Source: Amazonocrinis nigriterrae CENA67
GTDB lineage: Bacteria > Cyanobacteriota > Cyanobacteriia > Cyanobacteriales > Nostocaceae
Reading direction: 5' to 3'
NCBI RefSeq assembly: GCF_016056305.1
Contig: NZ_JAECZC010000105.1
Coordinates: 1 to 50,082, forward strand
Length of the DNA: 50,082 nucleotides
The first letter of the stretch is position 1. Each line of letters opens with the position of its first letter. Positions 1 through 9,261 of the stretch are shown here, piece after piece. The notes below the pieces were generated by a model. The model had not been told where the DNA came from and did no database searches. It worked only from the letters and a program-made list of their open reading frames with translations. Position numbers and translations under genes: made by a program.

Positions 1-92
1 AGATGAGGGAGATGGGGGAGATGGGGGAGATGAGGGAGATGAGGGAGATGAGGGAGAATAACCAATTCCCAATTCCCAATTCCCAATTCCCA
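1..92. repeat. Short tandem repeats (GGGAGATGA-type and CCCAATT-type)
   Basis: Bases 1-56 are near-perfect tandem copies of an octamer/nonamer related to GGGAGATG, and about 63-92 are tandem copies of CCCAATT. Such short tandemly repeated sequences are typical of intergenic DNA in filamentous cyanobacteria. No coding potential is seen. Confidence 0.9.
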
Positions 93-362
93 GTGCCTTT
101 CACCTTCAAAATTACTCCCCCAGTTCCAAGCCTTTGCCGCCTTGATATAACTGTTTGAGTCACAAACATAATATGTGACTGAATATCAATTACCCCTTGT
201 TTATTGATTATGACTTTCTAGATAGACGGCTTTGCCCATTTGGGCATAACAAATAATGAAAATCCTTTTTCGACTTAGCACTCACCAGTACGATGGACGC
301 AAGGTCTTGCGCCCGTACAAATTTAGCAATATTTCCCAGACAGTTCCCCAGAACCAGCCCTT
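93..362 (+). promoter_or_regulatory. Leader of pyruvate kinase, with a TGCCCA-TT-TGGGCA palindrome
   Basis: This gene-free stretch precedes pyk. It carries a perfect 14-base palindrome, TGCCCA-TT-TGGGCA, at 233-246, about 115 bases upstream of the ATG, which could be an operator or a short hairpin. A confident -35/-10 pair could not be assigned. The palindrome is seen; its function is inferred. Confidence 0.35.
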
Positions 363-2129
363 ATGCAATTAAGAGATTCTCTACGCCGAACAAAAATTGT
401 CGCTACCATTGGCCCCGCCACTAGCAGCCCAGAAATGCTGAAGGCGATTATTGAAGCGGGTGCAACGACGCTGCGGTTAAACTTCTCCCACGGTACTCAT
501 GCCGACCATCAGCGCAATATTCGCCTAATTCGACAAACTGCCTTTGAACTAAATCAACCAGTGGCAATTCTCCAAGACTTACAAGGGCCAAAAATTCGCT
601 TGGGGCGGTTTGAAAATGGGTCTATAGTTGTGGCAAAAGGCGATCGCTTCACCTTGACAAATCGCCCAGTTATCGGTACACAAGAAATCAGCTGTGTCAC
701 CTACGATTACCTAGCAGAAGAAGTTCCCGTAGGTGCAAAAATCCTCCTCGATGATGGACGAGTAGAAATGTTGGTGGAGGAGATTAACCGGGACAAAGGT
801 GATTTGCATTGTCGCGTGACTGTGGCCGGTAAACTATCTAACAACAAAGGCGTAAATTTTCCGGGAGTTTACTTATCGATTAAAGCTATGACCGACAAAG
901 ACCGTGAGGATCTGATGTTTGGTCTAGACCAAGGCGTAGATTGGGTAGCACTTTCCTTTGTTCGTAATCCCCAAGATATCATCGAAATTAAAGAACTAAT
1001 TTCCAGCACAGGCAAGCAAGTACCAGTAGTTGCCAAAATTGAAAAGCATGAAGCTATTGAACAAATGGAAGCGGTTCTGGCTTTGTGCGATGGCGTGATG
1101 GTTGCTAGAGGCGACTTGGGCGTAGAACTGCCTGCGGAGGATGTTCCCGTATTGCAAAAGCGGTTGATTGCTACGGCAAACCGCTTGGGGATTCCCATCA
1201 TCACGGCTACCCAGATGTTAGATAGCATGGTGAGCAACCCGCGTCCCACTCGTGCAGAAGTGTCAGATGTGGCCAACGCAATTTTAGATGGTACGGATGC
1301 GGTGATGCTCTCCAATGAAACTGCTGTAGGTAACTACCCAGTGGAAGCAGTAGCAACTATGGCAAGAATTGCTGAACGCATTGAGCAAGAAGAGGCGCAG
1401 TCTACAGCACGTCAAATGAGAGATTCCAGGCGTTCTATTCCCAATGCAATTAGTCAAGCCGTGAGCCAAATTGCTGAACAACTGGGAGCAGCGGCAATCA
1501 TGACCCTAACACAAACAGGGGCAACAGCTCGCAATGTCTCTAAATTCCGTCCCCACACACCGATATTAGCAATCACGCCCCACGTTAATGTAGCACGGCA
1601 GTTACAGATGGTATGGGGAGTAAAACCGCTGTTGGTACTGGGACTACCTTCTACCGGACAGACATTTCAAGCTGCAATTAACGTTGCTCAGGAAAATCAG
1701 TTATTATCTGAGGGTGATTTGGTAGTAATGACTGCTGGTACACTCCAAGGGATTTCTGGCTCAACAGATTTGATTAAGGTTGAGGTAGTGACAGCAGTGC
1801 TAGGACAAGGAATTGGACTAGGACAAGGTTTGGTGAGTGGTCGCGCCAGAGTGGCTTACACTGGTTTAGAAGCGAGTAACTTTAATCCTGGAGATATTTT
1901 AGTTGCTCCTCGCACTGGTGCTGATTATGTAGAGGCAATTCGCAAAGCATCTGGGATTATCACAGAAGAAGAGAGTTTGACTAGTCATGCAGCAGTGATT
2001 GGTTTACGTCTCGGTGTACCTGTGATTGTTGGTGTGAAGAAGGCGACACAAGTAATTCGAGATGGAGCAATTCTGACACTAGATCTGCAACGGGGTTTAG
2101 TATACTCTGGCGCGGTGGGAACACCGTAA
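363..2129 (+). CDS. pyk: Pyruvate kinase with C-terminal PEP-utiliser domain
   Basis: Cytosolic glycolytic enzyme that transfers phosphate from phosphoenolpyruvate to ADP, giving pyruvate and ATP. The 588-residue protein starts with the typical TKIVATIGPA strand, has the NFSHG segment near residue 40 and the substrate-loop motif MVARGDLGVELP near residue 245. Residues about 490-585 form a PEP-utilising mobile domain containing the TSHAAV signature, with the histidine that carries phosphate in related enzymes. That extension is known from Bacillus and many cyanobacterial pyruvate kinases and explains the extra length over the usual ~470 residues. The ATG at 363 gives an N-terminus that matches the family. 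The gene stands alone, followed by tandem repeats and a convergent gene cluster. Confidence 0.97.
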   Translation: MQLRDSLRRTKIVATIGPATSSPEMLKAIIEAGATTLRLNFSHGTHADHQRNIRLIRQTAFELNQPVAILQDLQGPKIRLGRFENGSIVVAKGDRFTLTNRPVIGTQEISCVTYDYLAEEVPVGAKILLDDGRVEMLVEEINRDKGDLHCRVTVAGKLSNNKGVNFPGVYLSIKAMTDKDREDLMFGLDQGVDWVALSFVRNPQDIIEIKELISSTGKQVPVVAKIEKHEAIEQMEAVLALCDGVMVARGDLGVELPAEDVPVLQKRLIATANRLGIPIITATQMLDSMVSNPRPTRAEVSDVANAILDGTDAVMLSNETAVGNYPVEAVATMARIAERIEQEEAQSTARQMRDSRRSIPNAISQAVSQIAEQLGAAAIMTLTQTGATARNVSKFRPHTPILAITPHVNVARQLQMVWGVKPLLVLGLPSTGQTFQAAINVAQENQLLSEGDLVVMTAGTLQGISGSTDLIKVEVVTAVLGQGIGLGQGLVSGRARVAYTGLEASNFNPGDILVAPRTGADYVEAIRKASGIITEEESLTSHAAVIGLRLGVPVIVGVKKATQVIRDGAILTLDLQRGLVYSGAVGTP

Positions 2130-2130
2130 A

Positions 2131-2220
2131 ATTGGGGATTGGGGATTGGGGATTGGGAATTGCTATTAGTTATTTCACCCCTACTCCCCTGCTCCCCTGC
2201 TCCCCTACTCCCCTGCTCCC
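2131..2220. repeat. Short tandem repeats between convergent genes
   Basis: GGGGATT heptamers (about 2133-2160) are followed by CCCCTGCT/CCCCTACT octamers up to the stop codon of the convergent glycosyltransferase at 2221. No other feature is visible. Confidence 0.85.
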
Positions 2221-3303
2221 CTAAAGAAATTGTTTCAGGACTTCAGCAGTGGCTTGTCCTGTTTTTTCCCAACTAAATTGCTCTGCTCTGGCGATGCTTT
2301 GGGTGGAAAGCTGCGATCGCAATTGTGAATCTGTAGCAATTGTTTGCATTGCTTCAGTAATTTCTCCTGTGTTGTAGGGATTGATGAGAATGGCTGCATC
2401 GCCAGCAACTTCTGGTAAAGAGGAAAGGTTGGAGGTGATGACAGGAGTACCACAAGCCATTGCTTCTAAAACAGGAAACCCAAAGCCTTCCCAAAGACTG
2501 GGGAAGACAAGAGCGATCGCCCGATTGATGATTGCTGGCAATTCGTTGTAAGGTACATAGTTGAGGAATTTTACCTGATTAGTTATCCCCAGTTTTTTAG
2601 CTTGTGCCTGTAAAACCGGGGTATAACGGCGATCGCTGGGGCCTGCGAACCACAGTTGATAGTCTTCCCTGTTGGGTAGTGCAGCAAAGGCTGCAATGAG
2701 CCTGTGTAAATTTTTATATGGGTCTTGCCGTCCAATGTAAAGGAAGTAGTTGCCTTGGGGTAGATTGAGAAAGCGAAAGTGAGTGCGATCGTGGGCTAGG
2801 TGAATGGGAGTAATCTTGCTGGCTGGAATTCGATAAAAGTCGATGATGTCCTTAGCTGTGGCTTGGGAATTACAAATGATGTGTTGCGCTTGCTTGAGAA
2901 CTTGGGGAATGTAGTAGCGATGGTAGGGTGTCAACGGTGAAAAAGGTTTAGGAAAGCGCAACGGTATCAGGTCGTGTGACATCACCACAAAACGACATTT
3001 GGTGTATAGAGGTGCTTCTGGTAGTGGGGAAAATAACAGGCGCGATCGTAAAGTTTTATAAATTTTTGGTAATTGGAATTGCGTCCAAACAAGGCGGGAA
3101 AAATGCCCTTTTGTACCATGAGCAGGAGTAAGATTATTGGGGATTAAATGGCATTTAAAATCAGAGTATTCTTGCGACGTTAATAAAACGGGATTGAGAG
3201 CTTTTAAATACGGAAATATCTTTTTAGCATAGTTACTGATGCCTGTTGGTTGAGATAAAACAATAGATAAATTAATAATTAATTCTTGATTTATAATATT
3301 CAT
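2221..3303 (-). CDS. Glycosyltransferase family 4 (GT-B fold)
   Basis: Probable retaining sugar transferase that adds a residue from a nucleotide sugar to a surface glycan. In the C-terminal half it shows FLYIGRQDPYKNL (nucleotide-binding side) and the hallmark run VFPSLWEGFGFPVLEAMACGTPVI, in which the E-x7-E pair contacts the nucleotide diphosphate. Length (360 residues) is normal for GT4. The ATG at 3303 overlaps the TAA of the upstream transferase by one base (TTAATG), so the two are probably translationally coupled. It is the last gene of the minus-strand polysaccharide cluster. The donor (mannose-type is common in GT4) and the acceptor cannot be read from the sequence. Confidence 0.9.
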   Translation of the reverse strand: MNIINQELIINLSIVLSQPTGISNYAKKIFPYLKALNPVLLTSQEYSDFKCHLIPNNLTPAHGTKGHFSRLVWTQFQLPKIYKTLRSRLLFSPLPEAPLYTKCRFVVMSHDLIPLRFPKPFSPLTPYHRYYIPQVLKQAQHIICNSQATAKDIIDFYRIPASKITPIHLAHDRTHFRFLNLPQGNYFLYIGRQDPYKNLHRLIAAFAALPNREDYQLWFAGPSDRRYTPVLQAQAKKLGITNQVKFLNYVPYNELPAIINRAIALVFPSLWEGFGFPVLEAMACGTPVITSNLSSLPEVAGDAAILINPYNTGEITEAMQTIATDSQLRSQLSTQSIARAEQFSWEKTGQATAEVLKQFL

Positions 3304-4463
3304 TAAATTATGCTTCTATAAGCTTTTAATGTTTTTCTTGCCGTTATTTCCCAAGAAAATAATTTTGCTCTTTCTTTCCCTTGATTAATTAAGTCTTGGC
3401 GTAACTCCGAGTCACTGATTATTTTCAGGATAGCTTCAGCTAGTTGGACATGTTCATTGGGGTCAATTAGTATAGCTGCATCTCCTGTAACCTCTGGAAT
3501 GGACGAAGTATTACTAGCAATAACAGGTGTACCCAAGGTCATCGCTTCCAATACAGGTAGCCCAAATCCTTCGTAATGAGATGGATAAACGAAAACATCA
3601 GCTTTTGAGTAAAATAATGCAACTAATTCATCAGATAAGTAGTCAAGATGATGAATTTCATTTTGCCAAGGAGAAGTTTCAATAGCTGTAAATACTGGAG
3701 CATAATTCCATCCTTTTTTACCAATTAATATTAATTGATGGTCGATTTTATACTGAAATTTTAAAAAATTAAATGCTGTAATTATACTATTAATGTTTTT
3801 TCTTGGTTCTATAGTGCTAACAAATAGTAGATATGGCTTAGAAAAATCATAGCTAACTTTATTTTCCAATTCCTGAATATTTTTGCCACATAAATAATCA
3901 GAATGATAGCGGCTAGCTAGAGGCGTAACCCAGATTTTTTTTGGATCTACTTGTAAATATTCAATAATGTCTTTTTTAGAACTTTCAGAAATTGTCAAAA
4001 CTAAATCTGTCCACTGTAAACAGCGTTTAACCTTTCTAGCATAAGTTTGAACAACTGAGTCTATATAATTAGGATATTTAATAAAAGTTAAATCATATAT
4101 ATTTATTACCTTTAAACTATTCTGACAGGGATAAACAGAGTAATTAGTGCCATGTAATATATCTGGAAAGCCAAAATATTTTTCAAAGTAAGCTAAACTA
4201 GGTTTAAAAGAAGTTGCTAATAGTAAATCTGATATTCTCACAGGTAAGGGCAGCAAATGCTTTTGAGAATAATGTTCAAGGTAGTTAGGAAAAGTGAAAT
4301 TACATTGCAGCCACTTCTTTAAACCTGGTTGATAAGCTACTCCTAGCTGAAAATTTTCTTCTTGTTGTAGTGCATCAAGGGCACATATTAAATTAGCCAC
4401 ATAAAAGCCTACTCCACTTTGTTTTGGATCTACAGGGGTAGCATCAACTACAATTTTTAGCAT
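3303..4463 (-). CDS. Glycosyltransferase family 4 (GT-B fold)
   Basis: A second GT4-type transferase of 386 residues. It has an [15 protein letters not shown] N-terminal start, a middle [11 protein letters not shown] motif and the C-terminal [24 protein letters not shown] run with the conserved acidic pair. It resembles the downstream GT4 but is clearly a different gene. The ATG at 4463 lies 8 bases after the stop of gmd, so the three genes read as one transcript. Base composition is AT-rich like the rest of the glycan block. Role: addition of one sugar in assembly of the exported polysaccharide; donor and linkage are unknown. Confidence 0.9.
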   Translation of the reverse strand: MLKIVVDATPVDPKQSGVGFYVANLICALDALQQEENFQLGVAYQPGLKKWLQCNFTFPNYLEHYSQKHLLPLPVRISDLLLATSFKPSLAYFEKYFGFPDILHGTNYSVYPCQNSLKVINIYDLTFIKYPNYIDSVVQTYARKVKRCLQWTDLVLTISESSKKDIIEYLQVDPKKIWVTPLASRYHSDYLCGKNIQELENKVSYDFSKPYLLFVSTIEPRKNINSIITAFNFLKFQYKIDHQLILIGKKGWNYAPVFTAIETSPWQNEIHHLDYLSDELVALFYSKADVFVYPSHYEGFGLPVLEAMTLGTPVIASNTSSIPEVTGDAAILIDPNEHVQLAEAILKIISDSELRQDLINQGKERAKLFSWEITARKTLKAYRSII

Positions 4464-4471
4464 GAAAATAT

Positions 4472-5443
4472 TTAAGCTCTGCCATTACTCAATTTTGTGA
4501 GATCATAATCAACCATTGACTTGACCAATTCTTCAAAGGAATGTTGAGGCTGCCAACCTAGCTCAGTTTTAATTTTATTAATAGAACCAATCAATTGTAC
4601 TGGTTCATCAGGTCGGTAAAAAGCAGGGTCAACTGATACATAATCTTGCCAGTTGAGACCAACGCAATTAAAGGCACACTCAACAAGTTCTTTGACAGAG
4701 TGAGTTTCACCACTAGCAATAATATAGTCATCAGGCTGTTCTTGCTGCAACATCAGCCACATGGCGTAAACAGCATCTTTGGCGTAGCACCAGTCACGAC
4801 GGGCATCAAGATTGCCTAATTTTAGTTCATTTGTGAAACCGAGTTTGATTTGAGCTGCTGTATGTGTAATTTTGCGAAATACAAATTCTGTACCGCGTCG
4901 AGGAGATTCATGAGTGTAGGTAATGCCACAGCATGTGTAGAGGTTGTATTTTTGCCTATAGTTGACAGTCATCCAGTGAGCATAAGCTTTGGCAACACCG
5001 TAAGGATTGCGGGGACGGAAAGCAGTGCGTTCAGTTTGCGGTGATTCGTCTGGCTGACCGAAGACTTCGCTACTAGAGGCTTGATAGAATTTAGCATCCG
5101 GTTTGCAGCGGCGGATGGATTCTAGTAGTCGAGAGACACCGAGGGCTGTGTATTCCGCTGTCAGTGCTGGTTGTGTCCACGAAAGCGGAACATAACTTTG
5201 CGAGGCAAGGTTATAGATTTCATCAGGTTGTGATTCTGCAATCACATCCATCAAAGAAGACTGATCCAAAAGGTCACCAGACACAATTTCAACGTTACCT
5301 GAAAGATGGGTAATGCGCTCCAAGTTGCTAGTGCTGGAACGACGAACTAAGCCAAAGACTTGGTAGCCTTTGGCTAAAAGGAGTTCAGCTAGATAAGAGC
5401 CATCTTGTCCGGTTAAACCGGTAATTAGAGCTTTTTTCGTCAC
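4472..5443 (-). CDS. gmd: GDP-mannose 4,6-dehydratase
   Basis: Short-chain dehydrogenase that converts GDP-D-mannose to GDP-4-keto-6-deoxymannose, precursor of GDP-fucose, GDP-rhamnose and related sugars. Visible are the NADP-binding TGLTGQDGSYLAELLL loop at the N-terminus, SSSEVFG around residue 123, the YGVAK catalytic Tyr-x3-Lys, and THESPRRG, the GDP-mannose-binding segment (usually NHESPRRG). Length (323 residues) is slightly short but full. The start codon is GTG, in good register with the family N-terminus MTKKALITG. No GDP-fucose synthase or GDP-rhamnose reductase is found in the window, so the second step must be encoded elsewhere. It lies 15 bases after the EamA-type gene. Confidence 0.95.
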   Translation of the reverse strand: MTKKALITGLTGQDGSYLAELLLAKGYQVFGLVRRSSTSNLERITHLSGNVEIVSGDLLDQSSLMDVIAESQPDEIYNLASQSYVPLSWTQPALTAEYTALGVSRLLESIRRCKPDAKFYQASSSEVFGQPDESPQTERTAFRPRNPYGVAKAYAHWMTVNYRQKYNLYTCCGITYTHESPRRGTEFVFRKITHTAAQIKLGFTNELKLGNLDARRDWCYAKDAVYAMWLMLQQEQPDDYIIASGETHSVKELVECAFNCVGLNWQDYVSVDPAFYRPDEPVQLIGSINKIKTELGWQPQHSFEELVKSMVDYDLTKLSNGRA

Positions 5444-5458
5444 GTTGGTAATTAGAGT

Positions 5459-5827
5459 TTATTTTTGCCAAACAACTAATATTACTCCACTCACGATTAA
5501 ACTCAAGCCCACTAAGCGTGTTAGTGGAATAGTTTCTTTAAAAATGAAATAACCTAATAATACTGAAAAAACATAAACTAGTGATACTGATGGCCCGGCA
5601 ACGCTGAGGTTGACTCTAGTTAGCAGAAGGATATAGGCTAAAGCGCCCAAAGCATAGCAGGTCAGTCCTATTAGAAGTTCAGGTATTGTAATAATACTAA
5701 TAATGTGGCTCACGGCATTTCCTACATGGACTCTGCCTAACTTCAAAGCACCTGCTTTTAAAAAAAATTGTCCTCCTATACTGGCTAGGACTGACATCAG
5801 CAGTAAAATAAATTCTTGTGGTGTCAC
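5459..5827 (-). CDS. EamA/SMR-like small membrane protein (half transporter)
   Basis: A 122-residue protein with four hydrophobic helices (about residues 5-22, 45-65, 70-90 and 98-118), the layout of single-domain EamA/small multidrug resistance proteins and of ArnE/ArnF-type lipid-sugar flippase subunits. Such proteins work as dimers. Inside a polysaccharide cluster and next to a GT2 polyprenyl-phosphate transferase, a role in moving an undecaprenyl-linked sugar across the inner membrane is plausible but inferred. Start is GTG at 5827; a 230-base AT-rich gap separates it from the upstream membrane protein. Confidence 0.75.
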   Translation of the reverse strand: MTPQEFILLLMSVLASIGGQFFLKAGALKLGRVHVGNAVSHIISIITIPELLIGLTCYALGALAYILLLTRVNLSVAGPSVSLVYVFSVLLGYFIFKETIPLTRLVGLSLIVSGVILVVWQK

Positions 5828-6057
5828 AGATATATCCTCACACTAATTTTTCAGTTTTTTCTAATTAAGATTAATCTCATATAAGCTTATATATATTAAT
5901 TGATATTTTATAATTTTCAAAATATTCATACATATCATTATTTTTTTGCATTTTTCTATATAATTACTAGAATATATTAATTATTAAAATTATTAAGTTA
6001 GTTATTTTTTGTTCAACTATAAAACTATCTAACTAAACAATTTTTAAAATTACTTTA

Positions 6058-7875
6058 TTAATCTTCCACCTTTACATCTATTACATACTTTGGCTGACTA
6101 ACATTTTGTGGAAATTCACCTAAACCTTCAGCTATCAAGTCTAAGGTAAGTTTGTACATTCCTGGTTTTTCAGGGAAAATAATAGAAGCGATCGCATTTG
6201 ATGATTCATACTGTTTAGGATTTCCAGAAACAAACAGTCTAACTTCATTGATCTGCTGGTTATTTTCATCATAAAAACGCCCTCTTACCCGCACTTCACC
6301 CTTTTCTATAGCAGATTCATAACCAAACCACTTTGATAAACCCGTATTTTCAATATTGGCCTTAATAATTTTTTGAGATCCGGCCTTAACTAAAATTAGC
6401 GAACCAAAAGGTTGATTATTTTCATCCATAACTTTTTTAATCACCCCGTCCAGGTCTTGGATGTAAACTGCATTATCTATGGGTAGTTTAATAATCTTAT
6501 AAAATAAAGCATTAGCATTTCTTTCTATTGGGTTATCGCGTATATTCCAAAGCCTATATTGATATTTATCAATATTTAAAGGGATACTATTCCACTGACC
6601 GCCAGGATTATATCCAAAAGCTCCTACAAACTGAGTTAATGTTGAAAACACTAGCAAACATATAAAAACTGATATATTTATGATGAATGTTTTTGTTACT
6701 CTATTATTTATAATTTTAATCGTTAAAAAGTAATTCAGTAGATAGCAAATTATAGGCATTATATCAGTCATGAACCTTGATCCATAACTGAAGCCAGCCC
6801 ACCAAACTATATAGAAGCAATAACTCAAACTTAAAATAATAGCAGCAATAGTCATACATGCTATCATTTTTTCATCTTTAGTGGATCTTAATTTAAAAAC
6901 TTGATAAGCTCCTGGAAGAAAATATAAAACTATAGGAGAAAATATTAAAAGACCTCGACTAGGACTAATGAACGTTCCTAAAGAAGCTTTGATAAAATTA
7001 TTAAAATTGAAAATATATGGTGAACCTGAAAATAGTTTTGAGTAGCCACCAGTAAGGTTGCTGAAGTAGTATAAATTCCATAGAATACTAGGTATTGCAG
7101 AAAACAAACCAAAAAACAAGTAAATAGATTTTAATTGATAGGTAAAAACTGAGTACACAATAGCTGCAATCATGTAAAGTGTACTAGTAGGACGAATACC
7201 AGGTAAAAGCCCACAAGCAAATCCTGCCAATAATAACCAGTTTTTTTGGCGTTGTTCTACAGCACGATTGGCCTTAAGTAAGCAAAATATAATACTTGTA
7301 ACAGCTAAATTAGATATTCCGTGTTGCCATAGTCCTTGAGAACTTGTCATCCAAGTATTTGTAGCAAAGGCAAAAACAAAAGTTGAAACTAGAGATATAT
7401 TTCTATCAAATTTTAACCTTGTAGATAAATAAAATATGACTACTGTAACAGCTGTGGTTATTGTTGCAGCTAATTTTTCAAAAAGTATTCTGTATACTTC
7501 AAAGTTTGCAGATGTTAAGTCAAGAGGAACTGAAGCTGATAAACCATATATGTACTTAAAACAAACATAAAAGACTAGGTATAGAGGAAAAGTAACAATC
7601 GCAGGGCCAATTGGATATACAGAACTTAAATGACCATTATTAGCCTCTGTAAAAAAATAGCAAGGTGAATAATTATCTGAGCAAAAATAACTTTCTCTGA
7701 AAGCATCAAAATGAAAAGTATGGTTCTCAAGCAGATTGAATGCTAATAAAGTGTTAGGAATTGCATCACCGCTACTTATGGTTACTCCATTAGCCAGGTA
7801 GGTTATAATACAAAACAAAAATATACTTAAAACTTCAATTGTAAAGATTAAATTTGCTTTAAGTCTTTCTGGCAT
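6058..7875 (-). CDS. Large multi-pass membrane protein, GT-C-like glycosyltransferase candidate
   Basis: 605 residues. About ten hydrophobic segments span residues 10-430, followed by a soluble ~170-residue tail with alternating beta-like stretches. Near residue 36, between the first two membrane segments, is SSGDAIPN, an acidic residue placed as in the first periplasmic loop of GT-C sugar transferases (ArnT/PMT superfamily), which use polyprenyl-phosphate sugars. The neighbouring GT2 gene would make just such a donor. The C-terminal domain could bind the acceptor glycan. Strongly AT-rich codon use. I do not recognise a named family; GT-C membership is inferred from topology and context only. 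Confidence 0.6.
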   Translation of the reverse strand: MPERLKANLIFTIEVLSIFLFCIITYLANGVTISSGDAIPNTLLAFNLLENHTFHFDAFRESYFCSDNYSPCYFFTEANNGHLSSVYPIGPAIVTFPLYLVFYVCFKYIYGLSASVPLDLTSANFEVYRILFEKLAATITTAVTVVIFYLSTRLKFDRNISLVSTFVFAFATNTWMTSSQGLWQHGISNLAVTSIIFCLLKANRAVEQRQKNWLLLAGFACGLLPGIRPTSTLYMIAAIVYSVFTYQLKSIYLFFGLFSAIPSILWNLYYFSNLTGGYSKLFSGSPYIFNFNNFIKASLGTFISPSRGLLIFSPIVLYFLPGAYQVFKLRSTKDEKMIACMTIAAIILSLSYCFYIVWWAGFSYGSRFMTDIMPIICYLLNYFLTIKIINNRVTKTFIINISVFICLLVFSTLTQFVGAFGYNPGGQWNSIPLNIDKYQYRLWNIRDNPIERNANALFYKIIKLPIDNAVYIQDLDGVIKKVMDENNQPFGSLILVKAGSQKIIKANIENTGLSKWFGYESAIEKGEVRVRGRFYDENNQQINEVRLFVSGNPKQYESSNAIASIIFPEKPGMYKLTLDLIAEGLGEFPQNVSQPKYVIDVKVED

Positions 7876-7916
7876 TTTAGTTTTTTAATTGCAAAAATGT
7901 AAGTACAATTATTATT

Positions 7917-8603
7917 TCAAAATAAGTTATATTTTATAATACAATATATAGCTCTGAATCCATCTTTCCAACTAATTTTTTTACCTTCCTTATATGTACG
8001 ACCATAATAAGATATGCCAACCTCATAAATACGGCAACCCATTTTAGCTACCTTTGCTGTTATTTCAGGTTCAAAGCCGAAGCGATTTTCTCTGATCCTT
8101 ATAGATTGAATAACTTCCCTACGAAATGCTTTATAACAAGTTTCCATATCTGTTAGATTTATATTGGTAAACATATTTGATAACATTGTTAGGAAGCCAT
8201 TACCCACTTTGTGCCAATAGTAGACAACTCTGTGAGGTCTACCACCTTGGAAACGCGAGCCGAAAACTACATCGGCTTTATTGTCAATAATTGGTTTAAT
8301 CATTAAAGGATATTCTTGGGGATCATATTCTAAATCTGCATCCTGAACAATTACGATGTCACCAGTTGCAGCAGCAAAACCGGTGCGTAATGCAGCACCT
8401 TTCCCCATATTCTTTTTGTGATAAATAATTTGATCTACTTCTAGCTCCAATCTAGAACATAATATATCTGTTGTTCCATCAGTTGAGCAGTCATCAACAA
8501 TAATTATTTCTAAGTCTTGGATAGGAGATGTCTTAACTGCATGTAAAACTTGTTCAATTGTTCCAAGTTCGTTATAACAGGGAATAATAACAGATAGTTT
8601 CAT
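7917..8603 (-). CDS. GT2 family glycosyltransferase, dolichyl/polyprenyl-phosphate sugar synthase type
   Basis: Inverting GT-A enzyme, 228 residues, close in pattern to dolichyl-phosphate mannose synthases. It begins [19 protein letters not shown], has [12 protein letters not shown] for the nucleotide, [16 protein letters not shown], and the metal-binding QDADLEYDP (D-x-D type) near residue 90. There are no C-terminal membrane helices, so it is the soluble, DPM1-like form. It probably makes a polyprenyl-phosphate hexose used by the GT-C-like protein encoded just downstream (41-base gap). It lies 9 bases after the methyltransferase gene. Sugar identity is not visible. Confidence 0.88.
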   Translation of the reverse strand: MKLSVIIPCYNELGTIEQVLHAVKTSPIQDLEIIIVDDCSTDGTTDILCSRLELEVDQIIYHKKNMGKGAALRTGFAAATGDIVIVQDADLEYDPQEYPLMIKPIIDNKADVVFGSRFQGGRPHRVVYYWHKVGNGFLTMLSNMFTNINLTDMETCYKAFRREVIQSIRIRENRFGFEPEITAKVAKMGCRIYEVGISYYGRTYKEGKKISWKDGFRAIYCIIKYNLF

Positions 8604-8612
8604 ATAAATAAA

Positions 8613-9176
8613 TTAAACCTTTTTCACAACTGTACAAAAATTGTTCATCCACAACTGAAAATATTCATGATGGAAAGATTTAAATCCAGTAACCTCAATC
8701 AAAACTTTCTTGAGTTTGCTACGATTGTAGTATCTTTTATGATCCCGAATTTCGGCTTCACTTATAATTTTTAGTTTATAAGCTAAAAATTCTAGTATTG
8801 GCTGAGACCATACTGATGGAACTGTCAATACCAATTTGCCACCTGGCATAAGAACTCGATAAATTTCTTGTAAAATTTCCTTTTCTTGATCAATGTGTTC
8901 CAAAACTGCTAGCATAGTAACCACTTGGAAAGTTTCATCAGCAAAGGGCAAATGGTTTTCTAGCTTCAATTGTTTAGTTTGAATATTATCAAATTGATAA
9001 TTATTTACTTTGAAGTCAACCCCGAATCCCTGTTTAATAAAGGGAGATATCGCTTTTAAAAAAGCTGCTTTATTACCACAACCTATATCTAAAACTACTG
9101 ATCCTTGTGGGATATGACGTATTACTCTTCGTAGCCGCAAGTATCTTAATATTGGTTCTAAAATGGGTTCACTCAT
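8613..9176 (-). CDS. Class I SAM-dependent methyltransferase
   Basis: 187 residues with the Rossmann-fold motif I VVLDIGCGNKAAF near residue 28, an acidic residue ending strand 2 (GVDFKV) and a motif IV region FQVVTMLAVLEHI, all typical of the Methyltransf_11 type. The substrate is unknown. Located in the polysaccharide cluster, it may methylate a sugar or lipid-linked intermediate. A gap of 85 bases separates it from the upstream glycosyltransferase gene, and the GT2 gene follows after 9 bases. Confidence 0.85.
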   Translation of the reverse strand: MSEPILEPILRYLRLRRVIRHIPQGSVVLDIGCGNKAAFLKAISPFIKQGFGVDFKVNNYQFDNIQTKQLKLENHLPFADETFQVVTMLAVLEHIDQEKEILQEIYRVLMPGGKLVLTVPSVWSQPILEFLAYKLKIISEAEIRDHKRYYNRSKLKKVLIEVTGFKSFHHEYFQLWMNNFCTVVKKV

Positions 9177-9261
9177 ATATACTTGTTGGGTTTTATATAT
9201 TCAAACAAAGTATTGAAATATTTTTTCAAGCTTTGACAATAGTATTGACTTTTTCGTAAAA

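Noticed and set aside
1-92. CRISPR array
   Set aside because: Repeat units are 7-9 bases, directly contiguous and without unique spacers, and no cas genes are in the window; these are short tandem repeats.
869-1315. 148-codon frame opposite pyruvate kinase
   Set aside because: Antisense to a well-supported gene and without protein-like motifs; a shadow of the pyk codon use.
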